Source of the DNA: Anaeromyces robustus
Taxonomy: Eukaryota; Neocallimastigomycota; Neocallimastigomycetes; Neocallimastigales; Neocallimastigaceae
Length of the DNA: 61,634 bases
Direction of reading: 5' to 3'
Assembly (NCBI GenBank): GCA_002104895.1
Contig: MCFG01000396.1
Location: 1-61,634 of the forward strand
Shown here: in pieces, positions 26,468-44,339 of the stretch
How positions within the stretch are numbered: the first letter of the stretch is position 1
How the letters are laid out: each line of letters starts with the position of its first letter
The notes under the pieces: model-generated
The model's database searches: none
Seen by the model: only the letters and a program-made list of their open reading frames with translations
What the model was told of the DNA's origin: nothing
Made by a program: the position numbers and the translations under genes

Positions 26468-27910
26468 ATGACTGAAAGAGGTGATGAATCCAAGGGATTC
26501 TATAAATTATCTTTAATGCAAAGAATCGGTTATGGTGCCGGTGATATGGCCCAAAACTTTGTATTCCAAGCTGCTAGTTTCTTAATTCCATTCTACTATT
26601 CCGAAGTTTATATTTTCGGTGGTGATCCAGGTAAATCTTTAGTACGTTCTGGTACTCTTTTACTTGTTGTTCGTTTCATTGATGTCATTTGGGATCCAAT
26701 TGTTGGTGCTTTCGTTGATAAACACAACCCAAGATGGGGTAAGTACAGATCTTACTTAGTTTTAGCAGGTTTCCCATTATGTGTTCTTTACGTTCTTTGT
26801 TTCATTAGAGTTGGTAACGGTAGTATGATTTACGCTTGTATCACTTACACTTTATTACAAATGTGTTACACTCTTACTAACGTTCCATACGGTGCCTTAA
26901 ACGCTTCTTTAACTAGAGATACTGATGAAATCGCTAAGCTTACTACCACTCGTATGGTTATGGCTAACATTGCTGGTTTCTTCGTCTACACTGGTGCTCC
27001 AATTGTTCTTGGTCTTTTCGATGGTGGTAAATTACCATGGGATTTAATTGGTTACAACTTCATTGGTAGTATTCCAGGTATTTTATTCATGCCATTCATT
27101 CCATACGTTCACAAGGCTATTGGTAAGAAGAATGTCTTCTATTGTGCTGGTGTTATTGGTATCATTGGTTTCCTTATGATTTACGCCTTCTCCAAGTTCG
27201 GTTTAGTTACTAACGACCGTGGATGGGCTATGTTACTTGCTAACTTTGTCAAATCTACTGGTATGTCTATTAGTACTGGTTACATGTGGGTTCTTGTTCC
27301 AGAAGTTATTTCCTACGCTGAATACACTACTGGTCGTCGTATTGCTGGTATTGTCAATGCTCTTACTGGTCTTTTCTTCAAGGCTGGTTTCGCTATTGGT
27401 GGTGTTATTCCACAATGGGTTGCTGGTTTCGCCGGTTACAAATCAGCTGAAGGTGGTGGTGGTAGCAGTTTACCACACAACTCAGGTGCTTGGATTAAAT
27501 TCATTCTCTGTTACGGTACCTTAGGTTTCCTTCTCTTCATTTACTGTTTCACTCAAACTAAGGAACGTGTTGTTATGGACGAAAAGGAAGCTGAAAATGT
27601 CAAGGTTAGTGACTTATGGGTTGAATTCGTTCGTAACGGACCATTACGTGTTATTGCTTTCTACTTCATTACTGGTTTCTGTGCCATGAACTGTACTAAC
27701 ACAGCAGTCAGTTACTTCTATGATATGGCAGGACAAAAGCCAGCTGCTCAAGAAGCTGTCCGTTGGTCTATTGCTCTTATTCCAGCTATCTTATTTGTTA
27801 TTATGATCATCATCATTGCTATGTACAGTTTAACTGATGACAAGATTGAAGAAATTAACAAAGAAATTGAAAGACGTAACCACAAAACCGATGATGCTGA
27901 ATTAGCTTAA
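26468..27910 (+). CDS. GPH-family (MFS_2) cation:sugar symporter, copy 4
   Basis: Full-length 480 residues with D72/D76 and RWGK. It has R4, I20, Y43, S201, I358, V388, P425, I445, R469. It differs from copy 5 at one residue only (Y43 versus F43), and the two share upstream elements including TAAGTCAAATACATCATG at the start codon. This is the most recent duplication in the array, or a pair kept alike by gene conversion. Probable plasma-membrane sugar uptake; substrate unknown. Confidence 0.93.
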   Translation: MTERGDESKGFYKLSLMQRIGYGAGDMAQNFVFQAASFLIPFYYSEVYIFGGDPGKSLVRSGTLLLVVRFIDVIWDPIVGAFVDKHNPRWGKYRSYLVLAGFPLCVLYVLCFIRVGNGSMIYACITYTLLQMCYTLTNVPYGALNASLTRDTDEIAKLTTTRMVMANIAGFFVYTGAPIVLGLFDGGKLPWDLIGYNFIGSIPGILFMPFIPYVHKAIGKKNVFYCAGVIGIIGFLMIYAFSKFGLVTNDRGWAMLLANFVKSTGMSISTGYMWVLVPEVISYAEYTTGRRIAGIVNALTGLFFKAGFAIGGVIPQWVAGFAGYKSAEGGGGSSLPHNSGAWIKFILCYGTLGFLLFIYCFTQTKERVVMDEKEAENVKVSDLWVEFVRNGPLRVIAFYFITGFCAMNCTNTAVSYFYDMAGQKPAAQEAVRWSIALIPAILFVIMIIIIAMYSLTDDKIEEINKEIERRNHKTDDAELA

Positions 27911-28439
27911 ATTAAATAATAATAATAATAATAATAATTATTATTATTATTTAAAAAAAAGTATTAAATATCATATTTATAAAATTTTATAGAGAAATAT
28001 TATTGTATTATTTTGCAATAATATATTAAAAAAATAGATGTATAAATAATTTAATATATAGAAATATAATAATATATTTCTAAAAAAAAAAAAAAATTAA
28101 AAACATTAATTATAATATATAAAAATAATTACAATATTATAAGTAATCATAAAATTCAAAATATAAAATAAAATAAAATAAAATAAAATAAAAAGTTTAA
28201 TAATAAAAAAGTATAAAAATAATATATAATTAATAAACATATATAAATAAAATAAAATAAAATAAAATATAAATTAAAAAAAAATATTAATTTTATCGTT
28301 CTATAAATTGTCATTTATATTTTTTTATTTTTTTTTCCACTTCATATAGCTTTTTATGATTCATTTAAATGACTAATAAATATAAAATTCTTTTTAACTT
28401 GAGATTTTATAATTATTAATATTTTTTTTTCTTTCATAA

Positions 28440-29100
28440 ATTTAAATATTGTTAGTTTGAATTATATTAACAAAAATAATTTATTATCTTACAACAAAAG
28501 AGACATAACATTAAATAATATTAATATATTATCTTAACAACAAAAGAGACATAACATTAAATAATATTAATATATTATCTTAACAACAAAAGAGACATAA
28601 CATTAAATAATATTAATAAGGGTAATTTTTATATATTACAAAAGAGACAAAATAATATAAAAAAAAAATACTAATTGTAATATTAATTTATTTATTTACT
28701 AAATCGTACCATTTATGTAAATATATAATATTTATTATTTTTATACAATATATATTTATTTTAAGATAATTGTAGTATTATTAGTTTGAATTATATTAAA
28801 AAAAATAATTTATTATCTTACAACAAAAGAGATATAATATTAAATAATATTAATAAACATAATTTTTATATATTAGAAAAGAGACAAAATACAAAATAAT
28901 ATATAAAAACAATACTAATTTGTAATATTAATTTATTTAATATACTAACTCATACCATTTACATAAATATATAATAATTTTTATACAATATATAATTATT
29001 TTGAGATAATTATAATATTATTAGTTTGAATTATATTTAACAAAAATAATTTATTATATTACAGCAAAAGAGATGTAACATTAAATAATATTTAATTTCA
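28440..29100. repeat. AAAAGAGAC repeat family with a 46-bp tandem array
   Basis: A 46-bp unit containing AACAAAAGAGACATAACATT is repeated three times (28,485-28,620). It is embedded in a larger unit of about 240-340 bp that recurs diverged near 28,785 and 29,027, each beginning TTAGTTTGAATTATATT. Inverted copies (CTCTTTTGTTGTAACTTAAA) occur at 30,733-30,830. Confidence 0.85.
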
Positions 29101-29311
29101 AATTATATTTTCTTAATTATTTTATTCTATTATATTTTAAATGTTTATATTTTCTTATCTTTTTTTTTTTTTTTTTTTTTCTCTTTTTTATTTCATTAGT
29201 TTTTATCGATTTAATTTAATATTAATAAACATTTTTTACAAAAGAGACAAAGTAATATTATAAGAAAAAAAAACCTAATTTATAATATTAATTTAATTTA
29301 CCAAATCATAC

Positions 29312-29440
<129 letters not shown>

Positions 29441-29552
29441 AAATTATAATTATAATAAATAATAATATTAATAATAATATTACTAATAATAAAATAGTAA
29501 TAATTATAATTATAATAAATAATAATAATAATAATAATACTAATAATATTAC

Positions 29553-29587
<35 letters not shown>

Positions 29588-31261
29588 TAATAGTAATGAT
29601 ATTAATAATACTAATAATAATTATAATAAAATAATAGTAATGATATTAATAATAATAATACAATAATAATTATAATAAAATAATAGTAATGATATTAATA
29701 TATAAATAATAATAATAATGATATTAATATTAATAATATACAATTAAAATACTATTATTAATTGTTTATTTTTAACTATTAATAATAATTATTAACCGTA
29801 AAAGTCATGTCATTTAAAAAATCTTGGTATAGAAGTTTCTTATTTAAATAATTAAATATACATTATCCTAACTATTTTAATTATTATCTGATTTGATAAT
29901 TTATTAATTTATTTATTTATTTAGTTAATTAGTTGGGGGTTTTTTTCTTACTATAGATTTTTTTATCTTTTATAATCTTTAGTTTTAATTTATTTTTCTT
30001 TTCATATTTTTTCATCTTTTATAATATTCAATTTTAATTTATTTTTTCTTAATTAATTAATTTGTTTGTTTGTTTGTTTTTTTAAAGAATATTATTTAAT
30101 TTATAAATAATAATTGATAAATGATAATTAATAAATTTTTATAGGCATTAATGTAAGGAACAAAAGGAGAGAAAATTGATAGTTTTTTGTTGGAGTATAA
30201 TGTATTCCAGAATCTAGTTCTTACGTCATATGAATACATCATAATTGTTAATATAAATAATAAATAATAAGAGAATTTTTATTAAAATATTTTTATCTTT
30301 AAATCATTTATATCTACTTTTGGTAATAGAATTTTTTTTTTAAATTTTTTTTTATATACATTATATCTTCTTTTGGTAATAAAAATAGTTTTATAAAAAT
30401 ATTAACAAAATCTATTTCATCTTGTTTAGGAGTATAATTATGATTATTAATAAAATAAAAAATAGTACTTAGAAATTTATAAATAAAAATATTAATTATT
30501 GTATAAAAAAAATTCAATAATACATTTATATTATATCTAGTAATGAACGATATTCTTATAATAAAGATAATAAAGATATTTTAATAAATAAAATTAAGTT
30601 TCTTCATTCTAAGTAAATTATTTATAATTATTTTAAAAAATATATATTATAAAAATAATCATTATATTTTTTATATAATTGTATGATTTAGTAAATTAAA
30701 TAAATTAATATAACATATTAATATTTTTTATATTATTTTGTCTCTTTTGTTGTAACTTAAATATAAATATATAAATTGCGTTTGTTAATATTATTTAGTG
30801 TTATGTCTTCTCTTTTGTTGTAACTTAAAAAAATATTATTAAGTAAATTATGTTTGTTAGTATTATTCAAGTTATTTTTTAATGTACCACAATTACAAAT
30901 AATTAATAAGAAATGACAGTTAACATTCCCTTAAAAATTCTATATAAATATTAATTTAAATTAAATTGTAATTATTATATTTTAATTATTAATGAGTGTT
31001 ATTATTTATTATTTTATAATATTATATTAAACAATTAACCCTTAAAAAATATTTATATAATAAATACAATACTATAAAATAAATACAATGTAATGTAGTA
31101 CAATATAATATATATTAAATATAATATAATACAATAATATATAATAAATACAATGTAATACAATATAATATATTATATAATATATTATATAATATATTAA
31201 ATTAATTTTATATTAAATATAAAAAAGTATATTTAATATAAAATGAATTTATTCATTTTAG

Positions 31262-31269
31262 TATATAAG
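31262..31269 (+). promoter_or_regulatory. TATA-like box of symporter copy 5
   Basis: TATATAAG, 164 bp upstream of the ATG, in sequence nearly identical to that before copy 4. Confidence 0.55.
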
Positions 31270-31425
31270 ATGAAAAATTTATTTCAAATTTGTAATTCAA
31301 AATTTTTTTAATAAAAATTTTAAATATAAAAAAAAATATAATTATTTAAAGATTAAAAATAATAAATATTTTTTTTATAGTTAAATAATTAAGAATTTTT
31401 TTTTTTAAATTAAGTCAAATACATC

Positions 31426-32868
31426 ATGACTGAAAGAGGTGATGAATCCAAGGGATTCTATAAATTATCTTTAATGCAAAGAATCGGTTATGGTGCCGGT
31501 GATATGGCCCAAAACTTTGTATTCCAAGCTGCTAGTTTCTTAATTCCATTCTTCTATTCTGAAGTTTATATTTTCGGTGGTGATCCAGGTAAATCTTTAG
31601 TACGTTCTGGTACTCTTTTACTTGTTGTTCGTTTCATTGATGTCATTTGGGATCCAATTGTTGGTGCTTTCGTTGATAAACACAACCCAAGATGGGGTAA
31701 GTACAGATCTTACTTAGTTTTAGCAGGTTTCCCATTATGTGTTCTTTACGTTCTTTGTTTCATTAGAGTTGGTAACGGTAGTATGATTTACGCTTGTATC
31801 ACTTACACTTTATTACAAATGTGTTACACTCTTACTAACGTTCCATACGGTGCCTTAAACGCTTCTTTAACTAGAGATACTGATGAAATCGCTAAGCTTA
31901 CTACCACTCGTATGGTTATGGCTAACATTGCTGGTTTCTTCGTCTACACTGGTGCTCCAATTGTTCTTGGTCTTTTCGATGGTGGTAAATTACCATGGGA
32001 TTTAATTGGTTACAACTTCATTGGTAGTATTCCAGGTATTTTATTCATGCCATTCATTCCATACGTTCACAAGGCTATTGGTAAGAAGAATGTCTTCTAT
32101 TGTGCTGGTGTTATTGGTATCATTGGTTTCCTTATGATTTACGCCTTCTCCAAGTTCGGTTTAGTTACTAACGACCGTGGATGGGCTATGTTACTTGCTA
32201 ACTTTGTCAAATCTACTGGTATGTCTATTAGTACTGGTTACATGTGGGTTCTTGTTCCAGAAGTTATTTCCTACGCTGAATACACTACTGGTCGTCGTAT
32301 TGCTGGTATTGTCAATGCTCTTACTGGTCTTTTCTTCAAGGCTGGTTTCGCTATTGGTGGTGTTATTCCACAATGGGTTGCTGGTTTCGCCGGTTACAAA
32401 TCAGCTGAAGGTGGTGGTGGTAGCAGTTTACCACACAACTCAGGTGCTTGGATTAAATTCATTCTCTGTTACGGTACCTTAGGTTTCCTTCTCTTCATTT
32501 ACTGTTTCACTCAAACTAAGGAACGTGTTGTTATGGACGAAAAGGAAGCTGAAAATGTCAAGGTTAGTGACTTATGGGTTGAATTCGTTCGTAACGGACC
32601 ATTACGTGTTATTGCTTTCTACTTCATTACTGGTTTCTGTGCCATGAACTGTACTAACACAGCAGTCAGTTACTTCTATGATATGGCAGGACAAAAGCCA
32701 GCTGCTCAAGAAGCTGTCCGTTGGTCTATTGCTCTTATTCCAGCTATCTTATTTGTTATTATGATCATCATCATTGCTATGTACAGTTTAACTGATGACA
32801 AGATTGAAGAAATTAACAAAGAAATTGAAAGACGTAACCACAAAACCGATGATGCTGAATTAGCTTAA
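31426..32868 (+). CDS. GPH-family (MFS_2) cation:sugar symporter, copy 5
   Basis: Full-length 480 residues. It is identical to copy 4 except F43 in place of Y43, near the end of the first helix. All family hallmarks are kept. Its 3' flank, starting right after the stop codon, begins the right arm of the inverted repeat and matches the 3' flank of copy 1 base for base apart from repeat length, although copy 1 belongs to a different sequence type. Confidence 0.93.
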   Translation: MTERGDESKGFYKLSLMQRIGYGAGDMAQNFVFQAASFLIPFFYSEVYIFGGDPGKSLVRSGTLLLVVRFIDVIWDPIVGAFVDKHNPRWGKYRSYLVLAGFPLCVLYVLCFIRVGNGSMIYACITYTLLQMCYTLTNVPYGALNASLTRDTDEIAKLTTTRMVMANIAGFFVYTGAPIVLGLFDGGKLPWDLIGYNFIGSIPGILFMPFIPYVHKAIGKKNVFYCAGVIGIIGFLMIYAFSKFGLVTNDRGWAMLLANFVKSTGMSISTGYMWVLVPEVISYAEYTTGRRIAGIVNALTGLFFKAGFAIGGVIPQWVAGFAGYKSAEGGGGSSLPHNSGAWIKFILCYGTLGFLLFIYCFTQTKERVVMDEKEAENVKVSDLWVEFVRNGPLRVIAFYFITGFCAMNCTNTAVSYFYDMAGQKPAAQEAVRWSIALIPAILFVIMIIIIAMYSLTDDKIEEINKEIERRNHKTDDAELA

Positions 32869-32872
32869 ATTA

Positions 32873-32923
<51 letters not shown>

Positions 32924-33655
32924 TAATATTAAAAAAAATATTAATTATAATATAAAATTTTATAGAGAAATATTATTGTATTATTTTGCAATAATATATT
33001 ACAAAATAGATGTATAAATAATTTAATTATAGAATGTAATAAATAATAATATATATATTAAATAATATATATTATTATATTTCAAAAAATTTTTTTTTAA
33101 AATATATAAAAAATTTAAAGAAAAGAAAGTGAAAATAAAAAAATAAATAATAATAATAATAATAATAATAAAAAACATGTAGAAGAATATATTTTTTTAA
33201 AAAATACTTTTTTTAAAAAAAAAAAAAATAAAAAACATGATAAAATAAAAAAAAAAAAAAATAAACAAATAGAAATAATTTATTTAAATATAATTGAATA
33301 ATAAATTATTAATAATAAAATAATAAAAATAAATATGTTAAAATAAATATAAGATATTTATTAATTTTTTTTTTCATAAATTACTTTTACCATATAATTT
33401 TTTTTAATTTAATTTTATTTTATTTTATTTTATTAATTTTTCTTTTAATGTACTTGATGTATAAGTACCATATGACAAACTTTTTTTGAATAGTTTTATA
33501 TAATAAAAAGTCATCATAATTTATTTTACATAAATATTTCTCAAAATATAAAAAAAAAGTTTGGATTAAATAGTACAGGTCTTAATCAATTTAATTGTAA
33601 CAATTTTTGTTATAATTTCAATCACTTTGTTATATGTGAAAAATATACTTATTTA

Positions 33656-34730
33656 TGTATCATTTTTTTTCATTATGTGTTTTTTTTTATGATTCATGTA
33701 TTTTAATATTTAAATTCAATAAAGTTGACGTACAAATTGTGTGACATAAAAAAAAAAAATGTATGAATATATTTAAAATTTAATATTATCATTTTTTAAA
33801 TATGTTATTATTTTGGTTTTCAATATTGTATATGTTATTAATTATAATAATATATTATTTTTAATATATTATAATTAATAATATTATATTATATGAAATA
33901 TTTGTATTATTTCTAACATTAATTAACATTTATTTAAAAATATTAATGACAATTAATAAATATAATTGGTTTATTAATAGTCACTTCTCTGATCTAGATA
34001 GAAATTTTTTTTATTTTTTAGATAGTCTTTTTAATAGTTTAGTTGTGACCAGTGATAACTCTACTGTAGATAATAGAATTAATAATATTGTTAAAGAGTT
34101 ATAAAAGTAGTATTAATATTAGGATTAATAGTATAAGTAATATAGATATTTTAGGTAATAGAAAAATAGTTAATAGGTATCGAATTTATATTTTTTTAAT
34201 TGGTAGAAGAGATTATGGTTTTAGTGATAGAACTAACAATTGTTCATACAAAAAGGAATGGGAATGTTTGTTTAAGTATCAGGCTGAATCTGTAACATAT
34301 TCAAAATCACCATTCTTGTTGCGATCTGCGGCTCTATTGAATGATATCATGTCTGTTGTCTGTAAAAGACAACATATATTGTTCAATAAATTTAAAACCA
34401 ACCTCTCCAAGGAACGTCAGTGCTGATAACACAGTAAGACAGCCTAGTAGGGTAAATGCTGATCCTATTTACGACCCAAGTGGAATAGGATAGATCAATT
34501 TTACTTTAATTCTATATTTAGAATTAAGGGCTTGTATGGATTTATTGTTTTTAAATATTATTATACTACTTTTTTTCCCTCCAGTATTATTTATTATTAT
34601 CTATAATATTTTACTGGTTTTTATTTTTTTTGTATCATTTTTTTTTCATTATGTGTTTTTTTATGATTCATGTATTTTAATATTTAAATTCAATAAAAGT
34701 GACGTACAAACTGTATGCCATAAAAAAAAA
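33656..34730 (+). repeat. ~1 kb unit with ~95-bp direct repeats ending in AATAAA and poly-A
   Basis: Segments 33,656-33,761 and 34,631-34,730 are nearly identical. Each contains TTTAAATTCAATAAA, then GACGTACAAA about five bases on, and then ends in a run of 9-12 A. This resembles the polyadenylated 3' end of a transcript. Together they bracket the unrecognised reading frames at 33,960-34,492. It could be a retroposed unit, a tandem 3' end, or a small non-autonomous element. Confidence 0.55.
33960..34492 (+). pseudogene. Unrecognised broken reading frames
   Basis: A frame starting near 33,960 (NWFINSHFSDLDRNF) runs to a stop near 34,103. A second frame (34,088-34,426, 112 residues) contains FKYQAESVTYSKSPF, VVCKRQHILFNKF and ends at a stop. 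A third short frame, near 34,414-34,492, reads NVSADNTVRQPSRVNADPI and ends PSGIG. Composition is more gene-like than its surroundings, and the same breaks occur in both arms apart from the left arm's extra indels. It may be a decayed gene or an unspliced set of exons. I do not recognise the family. Confidence 0.4.
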
Positions 34731-35368
34731 ATAAATAAACATAATTTCATTAATTTGTATTAATCAACCGTTAAAATCTAATGTTGCTTGTTTTTTATTT
34801 TTTATTAATATAATAGTTTTTCACATAAATATTAAAAAAATATTTACAAATCGAAAGGATATATATTCTTATTTAATCACTCAGTAATATTATTACATAC
34901 ACGAGATCCTACTGAAATGAGCAATTTAAATAATCGAAGCTTTTTTAAGTAAATTTCATATGAAAAATATAATATTGATATATTATTAATTATTTATTAT
35001 TACTATTATATATATATTTATTATTGATTTTATTACTATTATATATTATATAAAAATTTTATTATTATTATACATTATATAAAAATTTTATTATTATTAT
35101 TTGTAATAATATTTATTATTTTTGTTATTATTAATTTTATAATCATTATTATTATTGTTATCATACATACAAAAAAATTTAAGTTGAAGATACTTCTTTT
35201 TTTCTGAATAAAAATTTGATGACCAATCTTTTCTATTAACTCTAACCCAAAAATTATTTAATAAAGTTTGATATTTTTACTATTATTTTTTTTTATTATT
35301 TAAATTTTCTTATTTCTTTTTTTTTTTTTTATTATAAATTATTATATATATACATTTTCATTAGAAAC

Positions 35369-36326
35369 ATGAGCAATGTTAAACTTGTAAAATTAGATCA
35401 TAGAGTTTTTCGTGTACCCTTATCTTCATTTACTAAAACAATATACACTAATCAAAGTAATAATGAAAATATTACACCAGATAAAAATAATACAGAACTT
35501 TTAGTTTTAAGGGTACCATGTGAAATTGATTATAGAGGAGCTGTGGTTGGGAAAAAAGGAGCAACTAAAAAAAAGATTATGAAAGAAACTGGAGTTAAAG
35601 AAATTATAATTCCTAATTCAGATATTGATGAAGATATAGTTATAAAAGGTTATGATGAAGATAGTTTACAACACGCAAGAGATTTAATATTTAAAATAAT
35701 TGAAGAAGTTGAAAATAAAGAAACAAATAAAGCTACTCATTTTTTATCTTTACCATTAATTGACCCCGATTTTATTTCTAAAGTCGAGAATTTATATGCA
35801 GATTGTATGGAACTTTCAAATGACAAAGATTTTCTTGCTAGTATATTGATGCCACCAAAATGTTTACATTTAACTATATCAACGATGTGTTTAAGAACTC
35901 AAAATGAAATTGATAAAGCTGTAAATTTAATGAGATCGTTATCATCTCAAGTTTATGACATGTTGAATACCCATTCTGCATTATTAAAGGTACAAAATTT
36001 AATAACTATTTTTTTTTTTTTTTTTTTCAATATTTATTAAATTGTAAGATAATTTTATATAAAGTTTTTTTTTTTTTTTTTTTTTTTTTATTAAAAAATA
36101 TATATATATATATACATAATTTATTAAATATTTAAATATTAAAATTATATAATATTTTTATAAAAAGTATTTTTTTTTCTTGAATAATTATATTTTATTA
36201 TCTATTTTAATATAAGTATTTAATATTAATTTTAAAAGTAGAAATATAAAAAAATATAAAAATGCGTTATAAAAAATTATATAATAAATTTAAAAATCAT
36301 TCATTTATAAAAGTTTATAATTATAG

Positions 36327-36364
<38 letters not shown>

Positions 36365-36871
36365 AATTATATTTTAAAAAAATACATATAATTATAATTA
36401 TTTAATATATGTATATTTATTATTTATTAAATATTAAATATTAATTATTATTATTTATTGATATTTAATATTTGATATTATTAATATTTAATATCAATAT
36501 AATAGATAAAAGGTTTAGCTATAATGAAAGGAACAATAAAAAATGCTAGAGTTGTATATGCAGAAGTTTTAAAAGAACAGTCGTACAATACAGTAATTGA
36601 GGTGTCTAAGTTTTTAATTAAAAAATTTAAAGAAGCTGGAATAATAATCAGAGAAAGTGAAGATAAAGAAATTTTATTACACGCAACCCTTATAAATACA
36701 ATTTATTATCATAATAAATTAAAGAATACTTACGATTCAACATTAATATTTGAACAATATGGTAATATAAATTTTGGAAATGTATTATTAAGAAATATAA
36801 GTTTATGTGAAATCGGAACAAAAAATGCCGATACAGGATATAAATGCTTAGAAAAAATTTCACTTCCTTAA
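35369..36871 (+). CDS. ASCC1: ASCC1-like KH / 2H-phosphodiesterase protein (two exons)
   Basis: Model join(35369..35989,36506..36871), 328 residues. Exon 1 ends AAAG before GTACAA, exon 2 follows TAATAG, in phase 0. Residues about 45-115 form a KH RNA-binding domain with GKKG at 61-64. Residues about 120-328 form the AKAP7/ASCC1-type 2H phosphodiesterase fold with both HxT motifs: HLTI at 167-170 and HATL at 266-269. In animals ASCC1 is part of the ASCC complex (alkylation repair, transcription coactivation); that role here is inference. The length is slightly below that of human ASCC1. The start is the first ATG before the conserved sequence. Without the intron the first frame would run on to a poly-Phe tail ending at 36,040. 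Confidence 0.88.
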
Positions 36872-37530
36872 TTTTTATTTTATTTTTTGTTTTCTGTTGT
36901 TAAATACAAAACGTTTTTAAATAGATACTAATGGTAGTTAAATACAAAAATATACAAATAAATAATAAGGTAAATATAGAAGGAATATTTATTTATATTT
37001 ATTTATTTATTTATTTATTTATTTATTATTATTTTGAATTGTTACAGTAAATATAGAACACTATAAAAATATGTAATATATTATTATACATTAATAAAAA
37101 TAGATTATATATAATTTATTTCGATTTTCATTTTTTTATGCTATAATTATTATTGCTATTTTTATTTTTATTTTTATTTTATTTTATTTTTATTTTTATT
37201 TTTTTATTTTATTTTGTTTTATTTTTTTTTTTTCATTTTATTTTATTTTATTTTTTTTTTATTTTTTTTTATTTTTGTTTACTTTATTTCTTCATTTCAT
37301 TTTTCTTATTATATATATATTTTAGTAAAATATAAATTATTTAAATAAACATATTAATTAAAATCAATGATATTTAATTATTTAATGACTATTTAAAAAT
37401 ATGTTCAATTTTGAATTATATATTATTTTTATTATATTTTCAATTTTTTTTCAAATTTTTTTCAATTTTTTTTCATTTTTTTATTTTTTTATTTTTTTTT
37501 TCTTTATTTTATTTTTACATATATACGAAG

Positions 37531-41918
<4,388 letters not shown>

Positions 41919-42529
41919 ATTTGTTTATTTTATTTAAAAAAATGATTTATTTAAATATAAAATTTAACTATTCACAAATAAAGAAAATAATAATTTTAAA
42001 AAAAATACAATTACTTTTAAAAATAAATTGCTAGAAATAAAGTTATTAATAATAAATATAAATAAACAACTTTAATTTATATAATTTATTAAAATATCAA
42101 CAATTTCATATATTAATTATAACATAATTGTTTATTTATATTTAATTAAAACATCCTCAAAAGATAAATTAAATCATTATCAGATGAAATTATAAAATAT
42201 CATGTGCCTAACATGACTTTACATAAAATAATGCATAATACATAAAAATAAAAATAAAATAGAATATGGATGTTATTTAATAAAAAATATTAAATAAAAA
42301 AAGAATATTAAATATTATTAAATAAAAAAGATTAAATAAAAAATATTAAATAAAAAAAATCTTCAAAAATATTCAATATTATTAAAATATTTAATAATAT
42401 TTGTTATTATTTATTTATCAAATATTGCGATGTGACACATTCCACACTATAATGTTTAATATAGATGCTGCATTAGTTAATTTTGCCAAGAACGGTATTA
42501 ATATTATTAATAATTTTTAAATATTTTAT

Positions 42530-42724
<195 letters not shown>

Positions 42725-43070
42725 GTATAGTTAGAATATAAAATATATAATATTTTTGCAATTAATTTCATTGTGTAAAATATATTAAATTATATTAAAT
42801 TATTCTTGCTACTTAAAATTATTCTCGTTGTTTAAAATTATAATACAATGAATTTCATTGTATTCATACATTATGTAATTAATATATAAAGTTTTTCGTT
42901 ATATTATTAACAAGCAACATTTAGTATAAATAGTCATGTATTTTTCAAAAATGTTAATGGATAGTTAACTCATTTAAATATTGATGTTTAAAATAAATAA
43001 AACTTAAATAATTATTAAAAACATAAATTCTAAAAGATTAAGAGAAGAGTCTCAATTAAACTTTTCGAAT

Positions 43071-43268
43071 ATGAATAATACTACTAAGTTATTATCTGAA
43101 GAACGTCTTAATGATAATAACTTTGAATTATGGGAATTTTTAATTGAAAGTATTCTCGGTACCGATAAAGTATTAAAATTTATTAAATCTGATGTAGTCA
43201 GTGAAATTTCTATCAAACTTGAAAAAGCCAAAAGGTTGAAGATCTTGATTTATGAAATGGAATGGTAG
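43071..43268 (+). pseudogene. Ty1/copia-type gag N-terminal fragment
   Basis: A 65-residue frame with KLLSEERLNDNNFELWEFLI, the typical start of copia-type gag (a substrate-like 'L...N..W' segment followed by a helical region). It stops at a TAG and has no pol behind it, so it is a fragment. Similar weakly coding sequence continues to about 43,310. Confidence 0.6.
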
Positions 43269-43589
43269 ACAGGATGAAAATGTGAGACAAAGCGTAGCGA
43301 CTCGTAGCATTGAGGACACATTATTATTATTATTATATTGAGGACTAGTCGATAATGAAGTGTAATAAATCTATAGAATATTCTATTGTCCTATAAATAA
43401 TGTTTTTTATATGTTAAAATACATATAAATGTTGTTTTATATAATATAAAATAATAATAATAAAAATAATAAAAAATAAATAAAACTTATTTTATTAATA
43501 TTTATGTAATACTATTAATAAAAATACAATTTATATAATTTATTAATATTTATAGAACTTATAAAAGAGCTCGAAGACCAAGTCGCTTA

Positions 43590-44330
43590 TGTCAAAGCAG
43601 AAAACTTATTGGCCCACATCGACTTGCATAAGAGGTATTCAAAGAATTGTAGGTTTATGCAATTATTATAGAAGATTCGTTCTTGATTTTGCAAAAATTG
43701 CTAAACCATTATATAATTTAATTAGAAAACATATTAAATTTAATTGGAATAAAAATTGTGAAGATGCATTTAACTTCGTCAATATTACTACATTCAGATC
43801 CAGAAAAACCATATATTTTAGAATGTGATGCCAGTAATGTAGCCATTAGTTCAATATTATCTCAAAATGGTAAGGAACATAAATTACATCCTGGTGTGTG
43901 TACTATTCAAGAAGTCTTTTAGATACCGAAATAAATTATTTTATTACAGACAAGGAACTTCTTGCAATTAAAGGTTCTTTCGCTACTTGGAGGAACCTAT
44001 TATTAGATGTATAGCATAAAATTATAATTTACACTGACTATATAAATTTTTATTATATATTTTAGGAGGAAAAATAGGAACATCGTTGGGATATATTTTT
44101 CCAAGCACATAACTTCTAATTAATATATATACAAGGTAAAAAAAATGGTAAAACTGACAGTTTATCCAGATGACCAATTATTTAAACAAAACATTTTGAA
44201 GAAAAGGAAGGATACATTTTGGATAGAACAAATATAAAGGAAATTCTAAGTTTTATTGAAATTATGAGTAATGTAATTGAACAAATTATTGAACATTTAA
44301 AAGATGATAAAGCTGAATAAGATATAGGGT
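43590..44330 (+). pseudogene. Ty3/gypsy reverse transcriptase C-terminus and RNase H remnant
   Basis: The frame at 43,589-43,828 contains IQRIVGLCNYYRRFVLDFAK, the conserved end of gypsy RT. After a frameshift near 43,780 the RNase H start is readable (ILECDASNVAISSILSQNGK), then TDKELLAIKGSFATWRN, then after more breaks GKKNGKTDSLSR near 44,135-44,165. Several stops and frameshifts show it is dead. It lacks the RT palm, protease and integrase. Confidence 0.8.
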
Positions 44331-44339
44331 AAATTCCTT

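Noticed and set aside
42842-42864. Near-perfect palindrome AATACAATGAAT/TTCATTGTATT
   Set aside because: Short AT-rich palindromes are frequent in this sequence, and it has no link to a gene or element end.
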